Origin: Kmv42 sp040757455
GTDB lineage: Bacteria; Nitrospirota; Thermodesulfovibrionia; Thermodesulfovibrionales; SM23-35
Direction of reading: 5' to 3'
Assembly (NCBI GenBank): GCA_040757455.1
Contig: JBFLXE010000075.1
Location: 1-13,054, forward strand
Length of the DNA stretch: 13,054 nucleotides
The first letter of the stretch is position 1. Every line of letters starts with the position of its first letter. This document shows, piece after piece, positions 1 to 6,960 of the stretch. The notes beneath the pieces are model-generated. The model did not search any database. It had not been told where the DNA came from and was given only the letters and a program-made list of their open reading frames with translations. The position numbers and the translations under genes were made by a program.

Positions 1-15
1 GATACACTCTGTCAT

Positions 16-97
16 ATAGCCAACCATCCTTTCTTTGGTTTTGAGCCTTTGCAAACTTAATAATACCAAAGCTCTCAGGATTGTTGGCTATTTTTTT
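16..97 (+). terminator. Long hairpin followed by a T7 run
   Basis: ATAGCCAAC (16-24) pairs with GTTGGCTAT (83-91). After one mismatch ATCCT (26-30) pairs with AGGAT (77-81), and an inner CTTTGGT (33-39) pairs with ACCAAAG (65-71). The outer stem runs straight into seven T residues (91-97). This is the layout of an intrinsic terminator, but the stem-loop is much longer than usual, so it could also be the 3' end of a small RNA or a small palindromic element. The gene it would serve lies outside the window. Confidence 0.5.
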
Positions 98-402
98 CAG
101 CAGAATTTATGAATTATCTGGGCTAAGTCGGACTCGGTTCTTCGACCTCCAAGGCATTTTGACTCACCTCCTCATATCCCCTTATCAAAGGGGGATGAAG
201 GGTGTATTTGAATGTCGGCAAAATAAATCCGCTCAAATACTATGTCCTGTTTGTGATATGAATAACGGAATTTGGTTTTCATAAACGATATCTTACAAAA
301 AGAGTTACATATTCGGGAAAGGGGGTTTTAGATGAACAGGCTGTAGGCCACTGGTTGCTCAAAAGAGCAAAAATACCGCTTACAGGTAATTTAAAAAGAG
401 TT
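98..402. other. Gene-poor stretch with two small inverted repeats
   Basis: No convincing coding sequence is seen here. A short open frame at 81-284 has no family resemblance and runs across the hairpin above. ATCCCC (176-181) faces GGGGAT (191-196), a compact hairpin of the kind often scattered between genes. GTATTTGA (204-211) faces TCAAATAC (233-240). A purine-rich GGGAAAGGGGG at 315-325 sits before ATG at 332, which opens a four-codon reading frame (M-N-R-L-stop) just upstream of the deacetylase gene. This could be a chance match or a minimal leader peptide. Confidence 0.4.
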
Positions 403-1227
403 ATGTATCGGTCTATTCTGAAAATCGGGTTGTTGGTGGCAGCCTGTGTCATTTCTTTTTTAGGGAGTCCAACAGCAGAGGGAGAATTAAGGGGTACAAA
501 AGAAAATCTATCAACTCTACATGTTCCAATCCTTCTTTATCACCGCTTCGGTCCTGTAGTTTCCGACAGCATGACGATCAGCACAGCCGTTTTCGAGTCA
601 CATCTGAAATGTCTCAGAGACAATGGCTATACCGTGATTCCGCTCAGACAGCTTGTTAGTTCCTGTTTGAGAAAAGGACCGCCCCTATCACCCCGATCAG
701 TTGTGATTGTCGCAGACGACGGTCACAAATCGATCTACACGGATATGCTTCCATTGGTTAAAAAATACCGTATTCCTGTTGCGCTTTTCATATATCCGTC
801 AGCGATTTCGAATGCCTCTTACGCCATGACATGGGAACAACTCCGGGAGATACAAAAAACAGGGTTTTTCGAAATCCATTCACATACCTACTGGCACCCA
901 GACTTCAGAAAAGAGAAAAAAAGATTACCCAGTATTGAATACGTGAAATTTGTTGAGATGCAACTGAAGAAATCGAAAGATAAATTGGAGAAAGAACTCG
1001 GTATAAAAGTGAATATGCTGGCCTGGCCTTTTGGTATTTACGATGACCGGCTTATTTCGAAAGCAATTGAAGCGGGTTATGTAGCAGCTTTTACTATTGA
1101 GCGGCATCATGTAAGTAATGAAGACAACATCATGAAACTTCCCCGTTACTTGTTAAATAGTGCTGATAGAGGAAAGACATTTGAGATGATACTGGAAGGG
1201 AATTTTTCCAGTAAAAGAGCAGAGTAA
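403..1227 (+). CDS. Exported polysaccharide deacetylase (NodB/CE4 family)
   Basis: Predicted metal-dependent deacetylase that removes N- or O-acetyl groups from a surface glycan or peptidoglycan, acting outside the cytoplasm. The 274-aa product starts with a signal-like N-terminus (Arg3, Lys7, then a hydrophobic stretch to about residue 20). NodB motifs are visible: VADDG (Asp105/Asp106, in place of the usual TFDDG), SHTYWH (His161 and His165 as likely metal ligands) and WPFG near 208-211. I chose ATG 403 because it gives a compact signal peptide. The frame is open upstream to a TTG at 355, which would add 16 residues; neither start has a strong Shine-Dalgarno. It abuts the next gene with no spacer (TAA then GTG) and is likely co-transcribed with the two genes after it. 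The substrate cannot be told from sequence. Confidence 0.88.
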   Translation: MYRSILKIGLLVAACVISFLGSPTAEGELRGTKENLSTLHVPILLYHRFGPVVSDSMTISTAVFESHLKCLRDNGYTVIPLRQLVSSCLRKGPPLSPRSVVIVADDGHKSIYTDMLPLVKKYRIPVALFIYPSAISNASYAMTWEQLREIQKTGFFEIHSHTYWHPDFRKEKKRLPSIEYVKFVEMQLKKSKDKLEKELGIKVNMLAWPFGIYDDRLISKAIEAGYVAAFTIERHHVSNEDNIMKLPRYLLNSADRGKTFEMILEGNFSSKRAE

Positions 1228-2547
1228 GTGTTTCGGGGTGGAAATATTAGAGAAGGAATTTTTGCATTGGTCATAGTGCAGTGCATTATGATGACGGTTT
1301 TGTCGATACCCGGACATGCCTCAGTTTTTTTACGCGGTGCGGTAATTGACTATTACTCCAGAAAACCTATTCAAGGGGCTATTATTACCGCGAACAACGA
1401 AGTCGTCCAAACAGATGGCAAGGGCATGTTCGCGATAAGAAATGCCACAAGAAAAATAGGAATCAGGGCCTATGGATATGCAAGGGGTGAGCAGGTTATC
1501 CCCTATTCCAGAGGTGAAACACCCCTTAAAATATACTTGCTGCCTTTTACACCGAAGGCACTATATCTTACTTTTTATGGAATAGGTGATCGATCACTGC
1601 GTGAATCTGCACTAAAACTCATCAATGAAACCGAACTCAATGCGCTCGTCATAGACATAAAAGGAGACAGGGGAATGATCACTTATAAAAGTTCCCTTCC
1701 CTTTGCCTCAAAAATCGGCGCCCAAAAGTTGATAATAATTAAGGATATAAGACGTTTAATGCAATCCTTGAAGGAGAGAGGCATTTACACTATTGCGCGT
1801 ATTGTGGTTTTCAAAGATAATACCCTCGGTTTGGCACGACCTGACCTGACTGTGAGGACTCATGACGGAAGGATATGGCGCGACAGAGAGGATCTTATCT
1901 GGGTAGATCCTTCCAGGAAAGAAGTCTGGGATTACAATATTAATATTGCAGTGGAGGCAGCTCAAATCGGATTTGATGAGATACAGTTTGATTATGTCCG
2001 GTTTCCTGATAAAAAAGGGCTCAAGTTCGCTGTACCGAATACAGAAGAAAACAGGGTGAAATACATTTCCGGATTTCTCATGGAAGCAAAAAAGAGACTT
2101 GCGCCATACAATGTCTTTGTTGCTGCGGATATATTCGGGTATGTATCCTGGAATCTCAACGATACCCTCATCGGACAGAAACTTGAAAATCTTCTCCCTT
2201 GTATCGATTACATGTCACTAATGCTTTATCCGTCAGGATTTCAATTCGGGATACCGGGATACAGGAATCCTGTTGCATACCCCTACCAGATTGTTGCTCT
2301 TTCCCTGAAGAGGGCGCAGGAACGGACCAACATTTCACCGGTACGATTCAGACCATGGCTGCAAGCATTCAGGGATTATGCATTCGACAGGAGGTTTTTC
2401 AACGGCGCGGAAATAAGAAACCAGATCAGAGCCGCAGAGGAATTTGGCTCTAACGGATGGATGCTCTGGAACCCCCGCAATGTTTATCAGGCAGACGGAT
2501 TGAAGAAGGAATTCATGTCCGCCAAAGTTTATTATAAAAAAGGCTGA
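1228..2547 (+). CDS. Putative glycoside hydrolase (DUF4015) with N-terminal carboxypeptidase-regulatory-like domain
   Basis: 439-aa exported protein. Residues 10-31 form a signal peptide or anchor. Residues about 33-105 resemble the beta-sandwich carboxypeptidase-regulatory domain (ending in the KIYLLPF stretch). Residues about 112-425 match the TIM-barrel putative glycosyl hydrolase family DUF4015: NALVIDIKGDRG at 138-149, FDEIQFDYVRFP at 249-260, DYMSLMLYPSGF at 327-338 and GWMLWNP at 410-416. The acidic residues in the FDEIQFDYVRFP segment are the natural candidates for catalysis, but the family's activity is not established to my knowledge. The start is GTG directly after the deacetylase stop codon, and no ATG comes before the signal segment. 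The neighbours suggest joint work on a cell-wall or exopolysaccharide glycan. Confidence 0.87.
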   Translation: MFRGGNIREGIFALVIVQCIMMTVLSIPGHASVFLRGAVIDYYSRKPIQGAIITANNEVVQTDGKGMFAIRNATRKIGIRAYGYARGEQVIPYSRGETPLKIYLLPFTPKALYLTFYGIGDRSLRESALKLINETELNALVIDIKGDRGMITYKSSLPFASKIGAQKLIIIKDIRRLMQSLKERGIYTIARIVVFKDNTLGLARPDLTVRTHDGRIWRDREDLIWVDPSRKEVWDYNINIAVEAAQIGFDEIQFDYVRFPDKKGLKFAVPNTEENRVKYISGFLMEAKKRLAPYNVFVAADIFGYVSWNLNDTLIGQKLENLLPCIDYMSLMLYPSGFQFGIPGYRNPVAYPYQIVALSLKRAQERTNISPVRFRPWLQAFRDYAFDRRFFNGAEIRNQIRAAEEFGSNGWMLWNPRNVYQADGLKKEFMSAKVYYKKG

Positions 2548-2550
2548 TTT

Positions 2551-3801
2551 TTGGCACAAATCCTTTCTGCAATCGTAATATTCTTAGTCTTCGGAACTGC
2601 AGCTACGGGATTCCCTGCTGAAGAGCCCATTCGGCAGCTGAATAAAGAGCAACTCGCACCTATTTCCGTCATTGTGGAGAAAACAATCCGCGAGGGGAAA
2701 ATCCCCGGGGCTGTTGTCCTGATCGGGAATCGGGGGAAGGTCATATATCGGCAGGCCTTTGGATATCGCTCCCTCAAGCCCGAAAAAATACCTATGACTA
2801 CTGACACTATCTTTGATCTGGCTTCGCTCACAAAGGTGGTGGCGACTACCACAGCTGTCATGCAACTGGTAGAAATCGGCAAACTGAGACTTGATGACCC
2901 TGTGGCAAGGCATTGGCCTGCATTTAAAACAAATGGAAAAAGGTATATCACCGTGCGTGAACTCCTTACACATTATTCCGGGCTTCGTCCTGACCTGAAT
3001 TTGAAACCCAGGTGGTCGGGATACAAGACAGCGATGAAGAAGATCATCGCGGAGAAGCCGCTTCATCCGCGAGGTGTAATCTACATTTACGGGGATATCA
3101 ATTTCATTATCTTAGGAGAGATTGTCAGACGGGTATCAGGTAAAGCACTTGATGAGTACTGCTCAATGTATATATTTGAGCCTTTAGGAATGAAAGATAC
3201 CCTTTTCAAGCCTTCAGCAATCTTGGATGAACGTATCGCCCCCACTCAATATCATAAAAAGAAGCTCTGCGTTTATGTTCATGATCCAACGTGTTACAAC
3301 ATGGGCGGGGTGTCAGGTCACGCGGGGCTTTTCTCAACGGCCGATGATCTTGCGATTTTTGCACAGATGCTTCTGAACAAAGGGAGTATGAAAGAAGCAA
3401 GGATTTTGAAACCGCAAACTGTTGAGCAAATGACCATGCCACAATCGCCTCTGAATAAACCCGAAAAACGCGGGCTCGGTTGGGATATTGAAGCGCCTCT
3501 CGGCTCCAACAGAGATGAGTTGACACCGGTTGGCGCTTACGGCCATCTGGGTTACACCGGAACCTCGATCTGGATTGATCCTGTAACTGAAACATATATT
3601 ATCATCTTAACGAACTGCGTATATCCTGATGGAAAGGGAAATGTCAAAGAATTACGAGCCTCGATCAAATCAGTTGTCGCAGATGCGCTCGGCCCAATTT
3701 CATATGAGCGGATCCTGTCCAAACGCCCCGCGCTCAGGACTTATTATGAATATACAAAAAAATACGGAAACGGGTATTCGGGCAAAATTTATAATCGCTA
3801 G
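2551..3801 (+). CDS. Exported serine hydrolase, class C beta-lactamase/YbbE-like family
   Basis: 416-aa penicillin-binding-protein-fold hydrolase. Residues 1-22 look like a signal peptide. The active-site motifs are SLTK (Ser92 nucleophile, Lys95), Tyr180 in YGD (the Y-x-N position with Asp) and HLG at 332-334 (the KTG position). The segment PMTTDTIFDLASLTK is typical of the YbbE/AmiE-like branch, which in Bacillus works in muropeptide recycling, rather than of true resistance beta-lactamases. The start is TTG, 3 bp after the previous stop; the reading frame is closed to ATG before the signal segment. Together with the deacetylase and DUF4015 genes it forms a likely operon for wall or glycan turnover. 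A wall amidase or esterase function is inferred, not shown. Confidence 0.88.
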   Translation: MAQILSAIVIFLVFGTAATGFPAEEPIRQLNKEQLAPISVIVEKTIREGKIPGAVVLIGNRGKVIYRQAFGYRSLKPEKIPMTTDTIFDLASLTKVVATTTAVMQLVEIGKLRLDDPVARHWPAFKTNGKRYITVRELLTHYSGLRPDLNLKPRWSGYKTAMKKIIAEKPLHPRGVIYIYGDINFIILGEIVRRVSGKALDEYCSMYIFEPLGMKDTLFKPSAILDERIAPTQYHKKKLCVYVHDPTCYNMGGVSGHAGLFSTADDLAIFAQMLLNKGSMKEARILKPQTVEQMTMPQSPLNKPEKRGLGWDIEAPLGSNRDELTPVGAYGHLGYTGTSIWIDPVTETYIIILTNCVYPDGKGNVKELRASIKSVVADALGPISYERILSKRPALRTYYEYTKKYGNGYSGKIYNR

Positions 3802-3852
3802 GCCGGATAATGACAACCCTTCGAACAGAGTTCGCTATGAATTAGAATGTTT

Positions 3853-3858
3853 TATAAT
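3853..3858 (+). promoter_or_regulatory. Possible -10 element upstream of arsM
   Basis: A perfect TATAAT sits 16 bp before the ATG at 3875, but the matching -35 region is poor (TTCGCT at 3831-3836 at 16 bp). A small inverted repeat, CGAAC-AGA-GTTCG (3822-3834), lies directly upstream and could be an operator. If real, arsM is transcribed apart from the wall-enzyme genes with a leader of about 10 nt. Confidence 0.3.
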
Positions 3859-3874
3859 TACTTAAAAATCTGTA

Positions 3875-4693
3875 ATGCAAAAGGATATGGAAGAACAAGA
3901 AAAAAGAGAAATCAAAAAGTTCGTACTTAAAAAGTATTCTAATATTGGTTCAAAGCCTCTTTTCTGCTCCCCAACAGCCAGTTGTTGTTCGCTGCATACT
4001 GACATGGAAAGCCTTCTTGAAACAGGGAAACGGCTCGGATACACCGAGGAAGAACTGAAGATAGGGCTCGGCGAGGCAAACCTTGGCCTCGGATGCGGGA
4101 ATCCCCAGGCAATTGCAGATCTGAAGGAAGGCGAGGTAGTCCTTGATCTCGGATGTGGGGCAGGCTTTGATGTCTTTCTCTCCTCGATGAAAGTAGGAAA
4201 AAACGGATATGTGATCGGGATAGACATGACTCCTGAGATGATTGCTAAAGCAAAACATAATGCAGAGAAACTTGGCATTTCGAATGTGCAATTCAAGCTC
4301 GGGGAGATTGAGCACCTTCCCCTGGATGACTCTTCTGTTGACGCTATAACATCTAACTGTGTTATCAACCTTTCACCGGAAAAGCAGACTGGTTTCAATG
4401 AAGCCTTCAGAGTATTGAAGCCAGGGGGGAGGCTTGCTGTCTCTGATATTCTGAAAAAGGGTGAGTTCTCAGAGGCGATCAGAAAGAATAGAGATGCGTA
4501 CAGCGGCTGAATTACAGGTTCTGTTCCCGTGGAGGAACTGAGAACAATCCTCGAAAAAGCTGGATTCACAGATATCGATATTGTCGCAAAGGAGGACAGT
4601 GACAGGATAATCAGAAACTGGAATTTCGGAGAGAATGTCGAAAAGATGGTCTTTTCAGCTTATATCAAAGCAAAGAAACCTGAGAGATATTGA
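3875..4693 (+). CDS. Arsenite S-adenosylmethyltransferase, probable selenoprotein (in-frame TGA at 4508-4510 read as Sec212)
   Basis: ArsM transfers methyl groups from S-adenosylmethionine to trivalent arsenic in the cytoplasm. Family signatures: CSPTASCC near 31-38, GLGCGNP (Cys73), SAM motif DLGCGAGFD at 91-99, GIDMTPEMI at 115-123, NCVINLSPEK at 161-170 and RVLKPGGRLAVSD at 179-191. The frame meets TGA at codon 212. It then continues without shift for 60 codons (ITGSVPVEEL, then LEKAGFTDIDI) to a real TGA at 4691. Those residues are the normal ArsM C-terminus, and 272 aa fits the family. In Cys-type homologues the 'AY-x-x-C-x-(A/S)-G-A' segment carries a conserved As-binding cysteine (Cys174 of the Cyanidioschyzon enzyme); the TGA is at that position. 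No Cys follows it. Alternative starts exist (ATG 3887). A nonsense mutation is the rival reading. No ars genes adjoin. Confidence 0.85.
4508..4545 (+). promoter_or_regulatory. Candidate bacterial SECIS element (Sec insertion signal)
   Basis: Starting seven bases after the TGA codon, GTTCT (4518-4522) pairs with AGAAC (4541-4545) and GTTCC (4523-4527) pairs with GGAAC (4534-4538). The result is a 10-bp stem with one two-base bulge (TG, 4539-4540). The apical loop is CGTGGA (4528-4533), with G as its second base. Seventeen bases separate the TGA from the loop. Known bacterial SECIS hairpins lie inside the coding region, place the loop roughly 16-37 nt after the UGA and have a G among the first two loop bases, bound by SelB. 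All of these conditions are met. Confidence 0.72.
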
Positions 4694-4712
4694 ATCATCA
4701 TTCCCTCAAGAA

Positions 4713-5049
4713 TTACTGTTTTAAAGGAAATTTTCTCACTCTGTACCAGTCTTCAGGATCCCCCGATGTCGAGTAAAGGTGAATCCAGTTTACGCAGAAA
4801 TTCAGCTGGAGTCTGCCATGGAGTTCACGGATGATTTTCTCCTTAATATGGTTTGGAAATTCGCCGTACATCAGGCTCAAATGCGGTAATAAATCTGGTG
4901 CGCGATACATACATCTCACTGAGGTCTCTGATTGTCTGCTGTAAAACGGAAAAGGCTTCTCCTTCGGGCATGATCCAGAGTGCGTATTTATTCATGACAT
5001 TCATCAGCAGACTGTTGATCTTCATCTTTCTAATAACTTTGTAGATCAT
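4713..5049 (-). pseudogene. Broken CPDase-like/2H phosphoesterase gene
   Basis: Two overlapping minus-strand frames hold the two ends of one protein. The upstream frame (from 5049) has an N-terminal strand-helix segment, KYALWIMPEGEAFSVLQQTI followed by RDLSEMY. The downstream frame (4919 to 4713) has PHLSLMYGEF, the second H-x-S/T motif of the 2H phosphoesterase fold, then NWIHLYSTSGDPEDWYRV, typical of the cyclic-phosphodiesterase-like end. Joining them needs a frame change within 4843-4919. Even when joined, the middle is too short: CPDase-type proteins run about 170-190 aa and carry a first H-x-T motif that is missing here (FEPDV appears where FEPHVT would be expected). I infer a central deletion plus frameshift. 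The gene runs opposite to both neighbours and fills most of the gap between arsM and the next gene. Confidence 0.6.
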
Positions 5050-5144
5050 AGCATGGCGAGTCTCTCATTTCTTATGAAAAAGTTCCTGTATTAATGTGGA
5101 AGAGTTCAAGACTATTGTGGTAGTATTTATTCATAATTTGTCCC

Positions 5145-6464
5145 ATGTGCCGAACCATTGACCTGTTACCCTTATCCAATAGGCTTCATCTTACAGTTCT
5201 ATTAATATTCATCTTATCTTTGCATGGCTGTGCTGGTATGAAAAGAGTCGTGGTGGAACCCCTGCCCCCTCCAAGACATCTGGAAGAAAAGATCGAACGA
5301 AATGACTTTTTGGTTGCAAAAGAAGATGATGTCATTGGCCGGTTGGCGGTTATCAGGCTTGAAAAGGGAGATACGCTGCCGGATATTGCAAGACACTTCA
5401 GCCTGGGAATCAACTCAATCAGTGCAGCTAATCCAGGGATAGATATATGGGTGCCTGAGGCCGGAGAACGTATCCTGCTGCCTCTGAGTTTTATCCTGCC
5501 GGACGCCCTTAGAAAAGGCATCGTGATCAACTTAGCCTCTATGAGACTCTTTCATTTTAAAGGAGATGGTAAATTATCGACGGTGTCGACCTACCCGATC
5601 GGTATCGGTACTGCAGAGCGACCCACGCCCATAGGTCAAATGTATGTAGAGCGCAAGGTAATCCGGCCGACTTGGTATGTGCCTGCCTCGATTGCTGAGG
5701 ATTATCGAAAAAAAGGAGATCCTCTGCCGGCTAAAGTACCACCGGGGCCTCTAAATCCGTTGGGAGAACATGCTCTATATTTAAGTAAGTCGGGTTATTT
5801 GATCCATGGTACAAATAAGCCATCCAGCATTGGCCTCAGGGCAACCAATGGCTGCATAAGACTCTATCCGGAAGACATAAAGAGGCTCTTCGAAAGTACC
5901 CTGGTTAATACACCTGTATGCATTGTTAACCAGCCATATCTTGTGGGTCAACGTGATGGAGTAGTTTACATGGAGGTTCATACGCCCTTTGAAGACTCGG
6001 GCACTGTTGAGCTGGAGAAGATATATGCAAAATTGAGAAATATTGAAAAGAAATCGGGGCGCACGCTTGACTGGGAAAAAGTTAAGAAAGTAGTGGCCGA
6101 AGCCCGAGGGATTCCTGTTCCCATATGCGAGATCCGTCAAGGAAGTGAAAAGGGGATTGCGGAAACCGTAGAAGTCAGGCACCCGGATAAATTGTATGGC
6201 AGACCGGAAATACCAGAACTGAGAACGGACGCGTGGTATGTTTTGGCTGCTAATGTGCGTGACAGGATTGATGCTCTGAGGATTGCCGCCATTATCAACC
6301 ACCAGGGTCCACAAATCCCGGCAAGGGTGTTATCAAAGAGCGACTGCCACCGTGTTATCGCCGGCCCTTTCAATGATATCAGCGAGGCCAAAGATGCAGC
6401 AAAACGCCTGAAAATTGATTTGGAAATAGACGGTATATTGGTTGAACCTGTCAAGCAGAGATAG
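5145..6464 (+). CDS. LysM-YkuD L,D-transpeptidase lipoprotein with C-terminal SPOR-like segment
   Basis: Periplasmic peptidoglycan enzyme of 439 aa. The lipoprotein signal ends in SLHGC (Cys29 lipidated). A LysM-like glycan-binding segment lies at about 68-113. The YkuD catalytic domain spans about 123-265. The active-site stretch is HGTNKPSSIGLRATNGCIRL: His221 and nucleophile Cys237 are present, but the usual S/T-H-G-C is T-N-G-C. Residues about 363-437 (AWYVLAANV to DGILVEPV) resemble a SPOR-type repeat that could bind denuded glycan at the septum; this last call is less certain. Likely roles are 3-3 cross-linking or anchoring lipoproteins to the wall. The ATG at 5145 has no clear Shine-Dalgarno but gives a proper lipoprotein signal. 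The gene stands alone, with gaps on both sides. Confidence 0.88.
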   Translation: MCRTIDLLPLSNRLHLTVLLIFILSLHGCAGMKRVVVEPLPPPRHLEEKIERNDFLVAKEDDVIGRLAVIRLEKGDTLPDIARHFSLGINSISAANPGIDIWVPEAGERILLPLSFILPDALRKGIVINLASMRLFHFKGDGKLSTVSTYPIGIGTAERPTPIGQMYVERKVIRPTWYVPASIAEDYRKKGDPLPAKVPPGPLNPLGEHALYLSKSGYLIHGTNKPSSIGLRATNGCIRLYPEDIKRLFESTLVNTPVCIVNQPYLVGQRDGVVYMEVHTPFEDSGTVELEKIYAKLRNIEKKSGRTLDWEKVKKVVAEARGIPVPICEIRQGSEKGIAETVEVRHPDKLYGRPEIPELRTDAWYVLAANVRDRIDALRIAAIINHQGPQIPARVLSKSDCHRVIAGPFNDISEAKDAAKRLKIDLEIDGILVEPVKQR

Positions 6465-6490
6465 CCGATCATTATTGTCCAAAATAATCT

Positions 6491-6662
6491 GTAAAGGCAG
6501 GCGACTCAATTTCCGGACCCAAATTAACTACCTCTTTTTATGTTCAAACCTCTATTTGACTTTAATGTCACCATATATTCCAAGGCCGAGACCTTCGCTT
6601 CGACTTCGGTTTCATCGAGGTTACCCGTGATTTGGCTCCGTAAATCGAGCCACCTGCCTTAC
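6491..6662. repeat. Element with long imperfect terminal inverted repeats (MITE-like or structured RNA)
   Basis: The left end (6491-6526, beginning GTAAAGGCAGGCGACTC) matches the reverse complement of the right end (6628-6662, ending GAGCCACCTGCCTTAC) at 29 of 35 positions with one single-base gap. About 100 bp lie between the arms. No target-site duplication is evident. Three of the six mismatches would become G-U pairs in a minus-strand transcript, which hints at a folded minus-strand RNA. A short minus-strand open frame through the centre is not recognisable. The element is in the roughly 500-bp gap between the LysM-YkuD gene and the small lipoprotein gene. Confidence 0.5.
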
Positions 6663-6742
6663 TTTTTAGCTGTTGGAATATTTATTTAGACAAGTATGAT
6701 AGCCGATTGTGCCTTAAGAAAGCCGGCAATCAAACAGATGAA

Positions 6743-6760
6743 TGCATGAAATATCATGCA
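6743..6760. promoter_or_regulatory. Upstream inverted repeat, distal operator (likely enhancer site)
   Basis: TGCATGA-AATA-TCATGCA is a perfect 7-bp inverted repeat with a 4-bp centre. Its core ATGAAATATCAT recurs exactly at 6810-6821. The centre lies about 120 bp before the start site predicted from the sigma-54 promoter, a normal distance for a bacterial enhancer-binding protein. Confidence 0.55.
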
Positions 6761-6808
6761 CTATTTTGTTTGCGCGACTCGTCAGATGTTGTTTCATTCT
6801 TTAATTTT

Positions 6809-6821
6809 CATGAAATATCAT
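6809..6821. promoter_or_regulatory. Upstream inverted repeat, proximal operator (likely enhancer site)
   Basis: CATGAAATATCAT repeats the core of the distal site. The two copies are 64 bp apart, close to six helical turns, so they would lie on the same DNA face. The outer bases of this copy are not symmetric, so it may be the weaker site. It ends 25 bp before the -24 element. Confidence 0.5.
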
Positions 6822-6845
6822 ATAGTTACTCAAAATATTCCTTTC

Positions 6846-6860
6846 TGGCATGTTACTTGC
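6846..6860 (+). promoter_or_regulatory. Sigma-54 (RpoN) promoter, -24/-12
   Basis: TGGCAT-GTTAC-TTGC matches the -24/-12 consensus TGGCAC-N5-TTGC with one difference. The invariant GG (6847-6848) and GC (6859-6860) are separated by exactly 10 bp. Predicted transcription start is near 6872, giving a leader of about 90 nt before the lipoprotein ATG. Confidence 0.75.
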
Positions 6861-6943
6861 GAAAACAAGTCCGTTCAAGTAAAGTACTTTAAACTTCAGG
6901 ATCGGAGGAAAACCGTCACGAGGAGGATTGGTAAACTGAGCAG

Positions 6944-6955
6944 AAAGGAGGTGAT
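6944..6955 (+). promoter_or_regulatory. Perfect extended Shine-Dalgarno site
   Basis: AAAGGAGGTGAT is fully complementary to the 3' end of bacterial 16S rRNA and lies 5 nt before the ATG at 6961. It fixes the start codon and implies very efficient translation, as expected for an abundant envelope lipoprotein. Confidence 0.85.
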
Positions 6956-6960
6956 TAAAG

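Noticed and set aside
81..284. 67-codon open frame near the window start
   Set aside because: No recognisable family and it crosses the hairpin/T-run and another inverted repeat; no coding signal beyond being open.
3822..3834. LexA-type box (CGAAC-AGA-GTTCG)
   Set aside because: The Bacillus-type LexA box needs four central bases; here there are three, and no SOS gene follows. Kept only as a possible operator.
3875..4510. A complete 211-aa methyltransferase ending at TGA 4508
   Set aside because: The family C-terminus continues in the same frame to 4693 and the TGA sits at a conserved Cys position with a SECIS-like hairpin after it, so a natural stop is unlikely.
3862..4569. Long minus-strand open frame opposite arsM
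   Set aside because: It is serine- and proline-rich with no family resemblance and is a shadow of the plus-strand ArsM codons.
6610..6662. Possible riboswitch on the minus strand because of CGGGTAACC
   Set aside because: The string slightly recalls the end of a cyclic-di-GMP-I riboswitch, but the rest of that consensus is absent and no minus-strand gene follows.
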